Shown here: positions 16,669-20,259 of the stretch, piece after piece
Layout of the letters: each line of letters opens with the position of its first letter
Position numbering within the stretch: position 1 is the first letter of the stretch
Source: Cenarchaeum sp. SB0662_bin_33
Lineage (GTDB): Archaea; Thermoproteota; Nitrososphaeria; Nitrososphaerales; Nitrosopumilaceae
DNA: 20,259 bases
Assembly: GCA_009840065.1 (NCBI GenBank)
Contig: VXON01000184.1
Coordinates: 1-20,259 of the forward strand
Reading direction: 5' to 3'
Program-made: the position numbers and the translations under genes
The notes under the pieces: generated by a model
Told to the model about the DNA's origin: nothing
Databases searched by the model: none
What the model saw: only the letters and a program-made list of their open reading frames with translations

Positions 16669-17189
16669 CTTTTGTCTTGCGCGTGTAAACGGCGCTCTCT
16701 CTTTCTCGTATTTTGGGTGGCCTTGCCATCAACAAGTCCAACTCCTTGGCATACCTTGCAGGTGCTTATCCTCTCTATTATGAGAAATCTGCGTGTTATG
16801 TATCCCCGCCCATCACAGGATGTGCATTTTATCTTGTTGCCTGACTTTGGCCTGTTCTTCTTCTGTAGCGCCGCTTGGCGCCGGGCGGCCTTGCCGGGCT
16901 TGTACGGATTGGCCCTAGTCTGACGCGCCGAGTTGTTCTTCATAGTACCATCGCTGTTGTAGTATTGGGGATACTCTGACTCTTGCACATCTGCTTGCAC
17001 ATCTGCCTTGTGCTGCCTCTGTATGTAGTCCCAGGAGTGCCGTACCCGCTGTAGTCGTTCTACAGCATCATCAGAGTCGTTTCTATCCGGGTGGTACTGC
17101 TTTACAAGCATACGATACTGACGCTGGCACTCATCGTATGACGCCCCGCGTCTGACTCCCAATACTTCGTAGGGATCATAATCTGCCAT
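16662..17189 (-). CDS. J-domain protein with a two-motif DnaJ-type zinc site
   Basis: The product has 175 residues and is probably a co-chaperone for Hsp70 (DnaK). Residues about 4-65 are a J domain (DPYEVLGV, then YHPDRND with the HPD triad at 33-35). The linker is basic and Gln/Asn-rich. The C-terminal part has CTSCDGRG (122-129) and CKVCQGVG (144-151), which match the DnaJ CxxCxGxG motif. Only two of the usual four are present, so one zinc would be bound. The Gly/Phe region and substrate-binding domains of full DnaJ (about 370 residues) are missing, making this a specialised J protein rather than the main DnaJ. The frame is open further upstream, but I chose ATG 17189 because MADYDPYEVLGV starts the domain and a TATAA-type box lies 28 nt before it. 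It diverges from the Rieske gene. Confidence 0.85.
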   Translation of the reverse strand: MADYDPYEVLGVRRGASYDECQRQYRMLVKQYHPDRNDSDDAVERLQRVRHSWDYIQRQHKADVQADVQESEYPQYYNSDGTMKNNSARQTRANPYKPGKAARRQAALQKKNRPKSGNKIKCTSCDGRGYITRRFLIIERISTCKVCQGVGLVDGKATQNTRKRERRLHAQDKSY

Positions 17190-17212
17190 TGCTCTGTTAT
17201 GTGTTACATGTG

Positions 17213-17220
17213 GTATATTA
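17213..17220 (-). promoter_or_regulatory. TATA box of the J-domain gene
   Basis: On the minus strand TAATATAC is centred about 28 nt upstream of ATG 17189. It is identical to the box before the LVIVD-repeat gene. Confidence 0.6.
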
Positions 17221-17422
17221 GTAGCTGGTTCATGGCGGTAGAAATCACATGAATGCCAGGCGTGCAGCAATACGGACAGTGAGAACTAGCATGGGGGGTG
17301 ATCAGGCGTATAAAATGTGGGCATACAACAAACACAGGTGACAACGCGACGGTGAATATAATTCGGCATGGTGCCAAAGGAGGGGTTTGGTGGTAACACA
17401 AAATGGACTCATCTTACCAAGA

Positions 17423-17430
17423 TTTATAAC
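17423..17430 (+). promoter_or_regulatory. TATA box of the Rieske-cytochrome b operon
   Basis: TTTATAAC is centred about 28 nt before ATG 17454. A second AT-rich run (TATATATA at about 17443-17450) is too close to the ATG to act as the TATA box of a leaderless message. Confidence 0.6.
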
Positions 17431-17453
17431 CAAATCTAGTCGTATATATATGG

Positions 17454-18053
17454 ATGACAGAGGTACAACAAACCAGTGGTCTGTCACGCCGTGACTTTTT
17501 AAAACTCATGGGCGCTGCAGGGACGGGTTTGGCATTTGCGCCCTTTGTGCCTTGGGGAAATTTCATGCCCAATCCCAGTGGAGCAACTTTAGAGAAGGTG
17601 CCAGTGGAGCTGCCTGATGGCACACAGGCCAATGTAAACACATATCCTACAAATTATGCCGAAGTCATAACATATCCAAAGACCGGCGACAGGGTGCTAG
17701 ATGAGGAGGCGTTTAGAAAGTGGCAGTTCATACGGCTGCCCGAAGAGATGGGTGGTTCTGTAAATGACGTATCTGCCTTTAGGGCATTCTCCATGGTATG
17801 TCTGCACCTGTGGTGTCTGTGGAAGTACTATCCGTCCGATGACAAGAAGAGGGGCGAGTGTCCCTGTCATGGTTCCATATATGACCCCATAACCGGTACT
17901 GCCGTGGCCGGGCCGGCATCGTTACAGGCAGCCCCGTCTGATACACTGCCTAAGCTGGACTTTGAGACTGATGCAGATGGCTTTTTGTGGATTCTTCCCC
18001 CGGTATGGGGTATCAACGCTAATGGTGTAGTTGGGTATGGCCGTCTCACTTAG
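17454..18053 (+). CDS. Rieske iron-sulfur protein of complex III
   Basis: This 199-residue protein carries the [2Fe-2S] cluster that takes electrons from quinol at the cytochrome bc complex on the outer face of the membrane. The N-terminus has a Tat-type motif SRRDFLK (11-17) and a hydrophobic stretch LMGAAGTGLAFAPF that doubles as membrane anchor. Cluster box I is CLHLWC (116-121) and box II is CPCHGS (136-141): C116, H118, C136 and H139 are the ligands, and C121 and C138 form the disulfide. Box I differs from the common CTHLGC by Leu for Thr and Trp for Gly. The cytochrome b gene overlaps the 3' end by 17 bp, so the two are one operon and probably translationally coupled. Known complex III pairs elsewhere have the same order. 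Similar aromatic proteins with other roles (oxygenase ferredoxins) are unlikely given this neighbour. Confidence 0.93.
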   Translation: MTEVQQTSGLSRRDFLKLMGAAGTGLAFAPFVPWGNFMPNPSGATLEKVPVELPDGTQANVNTYPTNYAEVITYPKTGDRVLDEEAFRKWQFIRLPEEMGGSVNDVSAFRAFSMVCLHLWCLWKYYPSDDKKRGECPCHGSIYDPITGTAVAGPASLQAAPSDTLPKLDFETDADGFLWILPPVWGINANGVVGYGRLT

Positions 18054-19512
18054 TCGGCGCACAGGCGCCGTCGCCTTCTTCTATTGGGTATGGGATGGAC
18101 TGGACAGAACCATATTCACTGCCATAAAGTTCTCGTTTCCGGCTAGGTTTGTGAGTCCCTTTGGCTTTTTGGGGATGCTCACCTTTATCGTCTTTGTAAT
18201 ACTTGGTGTGAGTGGGGCCCTGTTGATGTTCTATTATCAACCCATACTGGATAGGGCGTGGGACAGTGTCGCGTTCATCAACAACGAGGTCCCCTTTGGC
18301 TTCCATATAAGAAACATTCACTATCATGGTTCAAATGCAATGGTTCTCTTGGCTGTTCTCCACATGTACTATCAATACTTTAGCGGCCGCTATAAGATAC
18401 GTAACGAGATACTATGGGTTACTGGTGTCATACTGGGTACCGTGACCATATTGGAGGCTTTTACCGGATATGATATTATATTTAGTGAGCGCGCCGAGCT
18501 GGCCATCAGCATAGCCGCCTCCCTGACCAACTCAATACCCGTTGCGGGGCCAATCATACGCGATGCCATGTTCGGCAGTGGATTCTCGGACTTTGTGTTA
18601 CGATTCTACGCGCAACATGTCTTTATACTGCCCTTGGTGATGCTGGGCCTCATGGCCGTCCACTTTCCAAGGTTTCTGGTATTTGATGTTCCGATGGTAT
18701 TTGCAATTGGTGGTGCCATAATGCTGACGGGCGGTGTCTTTCCCATAGATTTGGGCTTCAAGTTCCAACCCAACGTGCCACCGGGCATTACTGTTCCGGA
18801 ATGGTACCTGACCGGCCTGTATGCGTTTTTGCGCACACAGTATGACAAATTCGTTACGGGGGTGTTGTGGCCCGGTCTGTTTATAGCCTCGTTACTCTTG
18901 GTCCCGTTCCTAGACAGATACAAAAAGTTCTCATGGAAGGATCGTCCCATGATTACTGCCTTTGGCATAACTGGCATTGCCCAGATAATGGTTACAACAT
19001 ACTGGGGCTTTTACATACCCGCGGATACTACTTTGGCACTGGTGGACAGGCTGGTGATTGATCCCGTCTTTCTGTATCTTGTAATGATACTATTGGTTCC
19101 AATGAGCTTTGGATTCACATACATGATGATAAAGCTGGCCAAGGAGGCTGAGCGCAAGGCAAAGATTGCCAAGGAGAAGGGGCCCAAACAGGTCTCTACA
19201 ATCCGTCTATCGCAACAATGGATAAACTGGCTCATAGTGGCGCTGTTGGCATTCCAGGTCTTTTTGAATATAGCAGCATATAATGCGGCTTTGACCGGCA
19301 TGAATAACATTGAGCTCTTCTTGGTTGGTCTGATAATGATTACATTCGCCGGATTCTTCCACCTGTACAGATACAGCATGAACGAATCAAAGAAGGCTCC
19401 GCCTCCACCCCCACCACCAAAGGCCGACATGCCCCAGCTGACCGAGGTCGCAAGCGTGCCCGAGGTTGAATCCAAAGAGACTATTCCTGAAAAGCCGCCC
19501 ACCACAAAGTAA
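18037..19512 (+). CDS. cytochrome b of complex III (b6 plus subunit IV type)
   Basis: This 491-residue integral membrane protein carries two b-type hemes and the quinol sites of complex III. Heme ligands are H95 (IHYHGSN) and H109 (AVLHMYYQ), 14 apart, and H194 (YAQHVF) and H209 (MAVHFPRF), 15 apart. The 15 spacing is that of b6-type proteins. A PEWY motif at 254-257 marks the quinol-oxidation site in the subunit IV-like half, so both parts are in one chain. Further helices lie at about 285-300, 315-330, 345-365 and 395-450. The C-terminal tail (about 451-491) is cytoplasmic-type, with a run of seven prolines followed by a Glu/Pro/Lys-rich end. ATG 18037 is preferred over TTG 18031. The start overlaps the Rieske stop by 17 bp, and a GGTG sequence about 11 nt upstream may help re-initiation. 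Confidence 0.95.
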   Translation: MAVSLSRRTGAVAFFYWVWDGLDRTIFTAIKFSFPARFVSPFGFLGMLTFIVFVILGVSGALLMFYYQPILDRAWDSVAFINNEVPFGFHIRNIHYHGSNAMVLLAVLHMYYQYFSGRYKIRNEILWVTGVILGTVTILEAFTGYDIIFSERAELAISIAASLTNSIPVAGPIIRDAMFGSGFSDFVLRFYAQHVFILPLVMLGLMAVHFPRFLVFDVPMVFAIGGAIMLTGGVFPIDLGFKFQPNVPPGITVPEWYLTGLYAFLRTQYDKFVTGVLWPGLFIASLLLVPFLDRYKKFSWKDRPMITAFGITGIAQIMVTTYWGFYIPADTTLALVDRLVIDPVFLYLVMILLVPMSFGFTYMMIKLAKEAERKAKIAKEKGPKQVSTIRLSQQWINWLIVALLAFQVFLNIAAYNAALTGMNNIELFLVGLIMITFAGFFHLYRYSMNESKKAPPPPPPPKADMPQLTEVASVPEVESKETIPEKPPTTK

Positions 19513-19554
19513 CATATGCGGGAGAACAACACAAGGCACTGCTAGGCAACCCTA

Positions 19555-19568
19555 CCTTTTCAAAAATA
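19555..19568. terminator. T-rich convergent terminator region
   Basis: The sequence CCTTTTCAAAAATA gives T4 on the plus strand and T5 on the minus strand. It lies between the ends of cytochrome b (19512) and the DUF2203 gene (19575). Placement suits the plus-strand transcript; on the minus strand it is directly after the stop codon. Confidence 0.35.
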
Positions 19569-19574
19569 CACACA

Positions 19575-19967
19575 CTACACCCACGACTTGTCACTGGTCG
19601 CAAGTGGTTTTCTGTTTATGAACCCCGAGTCCTTTTCGTGCCAAAAGGCTATCTTCTCTTCATTGTACTTCCAACATAGCCATACCTCATCATCGAACAT
19701 CTTTGCTGGAAAGTCTAGTAATCCCTGCTCTATACTCTTTATGGCGACCCCGGTCTCCTCAAGCGTCTGTATGGCTAGATAGTACTCTGTAACGACTTGG
19801 TTGAGCTGCTGCTTTGCGGCTACAAAGTCGGAGAGTGATGAGTTGATGGCAGACTCTACCCGGGCCTGGGCACGTGAGACGCTACTCTTCTTGGCAAGTA
19901 TCATCTCAAACTTTTTCACCACATCTGGAAGTATGGCGTTGGCCTCCGCTACTGTAAAGAATACCAT
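19575..19967 (-). CDS. DUF2203 family protein
   Basis: This 130-residue soluble protein fits the DUF2203 family, whose function is unknown. The family's N-terminal pattern FTVAEANAILPDVV opens the protein. A helical middle follows, which could form a helical hairpin or coiled coil (about 15-75). The C-terminal signature is clear: GVAIKSIEQGLLDFPA, then DDEVWLCWKYNEEKIAFWHEKDSGFINRKPL. The frame stays open about 50 codons further upstream, but family alignment and a TATA-like box about 27 nt before ATG 19967 favour this start; ATG 19976 is three codons longer and less well spaced. The gene converges on the Rieske-cytochrome b operon with about 60 bp between the ends, and shows no other functional link. 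Confidence 0.85.
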   Translation of the reverse strand: MVFFTVAEANAILPDVVKKFEMILAKKSSVSRAQARVESAINSSLSDFVAAKQQLNQVVTEYYLAIQTLEETGVAIKSIEQGLLDFPAKMFDDEVWLCWKYNEEKIAFWHEKDSGFINRKPLATSDKSWV

Positions 19968-19989
19968 ACGTTCCATATGGAGTTTGGAA

Positions 19990-19997
19990 TTAAATAT
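19990..19997 (-). promoter_or_regulatory. TATA-like box of the DUF2203 gene
   Basis: On the minus strand ATATTTAA is centred about 27 nt before ATG 19967, supporting the short start. Confidence 0.5.
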
Positions 19998-20110
19998 CTT
20001 GGGGATTTGAGTGCGCACGCCACCAAGGTCGGCGCCGGGCAACCTCAAATTTACACCACTACATGTAGAGATTAAATCTGCAGATGTTGTATACCCTCGC
20101 ATGTGTGGGG

Positions 20111-20146
20111 GGTCTAGCACCCTCTGAGTCTCTGCGTGGCCAGACC
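20111..20146 (-). other. hairpin-forming sequence upstream of the DUF2203 gene
   Basis: On the minus strand GGTCTGGC (20146-20139) can pair with GCTAGACC (20118-20111): seven Watson-Crick pairs and one G-U, around a 20-nt loop. On the plus strand the same pair is a mismatch, so the fold favours a minus-strand RNA. It lies about 145-180 nt upstream of the DUF2203 start. I found no tRNA or known RNA family in it. Confidence 0.35.
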
Positions 20147-20149
20147 ATG

Positions 20150-20257
20150 CCTACTTTAAACAAAATACGAAAGTGTTTTGCTTTTTGAAGTTGCCTACTT
20201 GGTTGGGCAGTATAATGTAAAAAGTAGGATATGTAGTTCAGACACACATCAAAAAGC
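20150..20257. repeat. nested inverted repeats at the right edge
   Basis: CCTACTTT (20150-20157) and CCTACTT (20194-20200) are both inverted partners of AAAGTAGG (20221-20228). Around the inner pair lies GCTTTTTGA (20180-20188) with TCAAAAAGC (20249-20257). The copy of the IS-like 22-nt motif (20168-20193) falls inside. It may be the edge of a small mobile element or a regulatory region for a gene beyond the window. Confidence 0.45.
20168..20193 (+). repeat. 22-nt motif, copy C (outside the IS)
   Basis: The right 22 bases (20172-20193) match IS copy A at 21 of 22 positions, and the left 22 bases (20168-20189) match inverted copy B at 21 of 22. This copy lies some 18.6 kb from the IS and has no other IS sequence around it. 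Confidence 0.55.
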
Positions 20258-20259
20258 CA

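Noticed and set aside
16662..17270. Longer form of the J-domain protein beginning at 17270
   Set aside because: The extra 27 residues lie across the promoter and look unlike a protein N-terminus; the J domain starts at ATG 17189 with a well-placed TATA box.
19575..20120. Longer form of the DUF2203 protein beginning at 20120
   Set aside because: The extra residues do not resemble the family and overlap palindromic DNA; ATG 19967 matches both family start and TATA spacing.
20085..20165. Possible tRNA gene because translated frames look tRNA-like (RRDSEGARP)
   Set aside because: No T-arm consensus, acceptor stem or anticodon arm can be drawn on either strand; only a single hairpin is seen.
1..20259. 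CRISPR array, rRNA or tRNA anywhere in the window
   Set aside because: No regularly spaced direct repeats of 23-40 nt and no conserved rRNA or tRNA arms were seen by eye; a covariance-model scan would be decisive.

Overview
The window looks like a chromosomal segment of an ammonia-oxidising archaeon (Nitrososphaerota/Thaumarchaeota, probably Nitrosopumilales or Cenarchaeum-like). The reasons are a large acidic S-layer-type protein, a Rieske/cytochrome b pair of the thaumarchaeal kind, and promoters with a TATA-like box about 26-31 nt upstream of the start codon and no Shine-Dalgarno, which implies leaderless mRNAs. Ile is very often encoded by ATA. From memory (to be verified), the Nitrosopumilus maritimus S-layer gene also lies close to its complex III genes, so the layout may be conserved.

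Layout. 1-361 is nearly gene-free: a possible minus-strand gene leaves the left edge, and an orphan TATA box has a perfect dyad just upstream. 362-1562 is an insertion sequence bounded by perfect 20-bp inverted repeats. Its DDE transposase is cut by one in-frame TAA. 1727-15732 is a run of five plus-strand genes, each with its own promoter and signal peptide: a PA-like/LVIVD-propeller protein, a secreted protein of four tandem Cache-like domains, the S-layer protein, a coiled-coil protein anchored by a C-terminal membrane helix, and a very large pyrolysin/TPPII-like subtilase. 15733-16142 is a convergent intergenic region with a GCTAT microsatellite. Two minus-strand genes follow: a three-helix membrane protein and a short J-domain/zinc-finger protein. 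Divergent from these is the Rieske-cytochrome b operon, with overlapping genes. A minus-strand DUF2203 protein converges on it, and the right edge is rich in inverted repeats.

How the genes may fit together. The five-gene block looks like a cell-surface locus: the main lattice protein, a membrane-anchored stalk-like protein, a secreted calcium-type protease, and two secreted repeat proteins of unknown ligand. The Rieske/cytochrome b pair is the quinol-oxidising core of the respiratory chain and sits under the same S-layer. The most unusual items are the soluble four-Cache protein, the PA plus 14-blade LVIVD protein, the nonsense-split transposase, and a 22-nt motif shared between the IS and the far end of the window. 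No RNA genes or CRISPR arrays were found.
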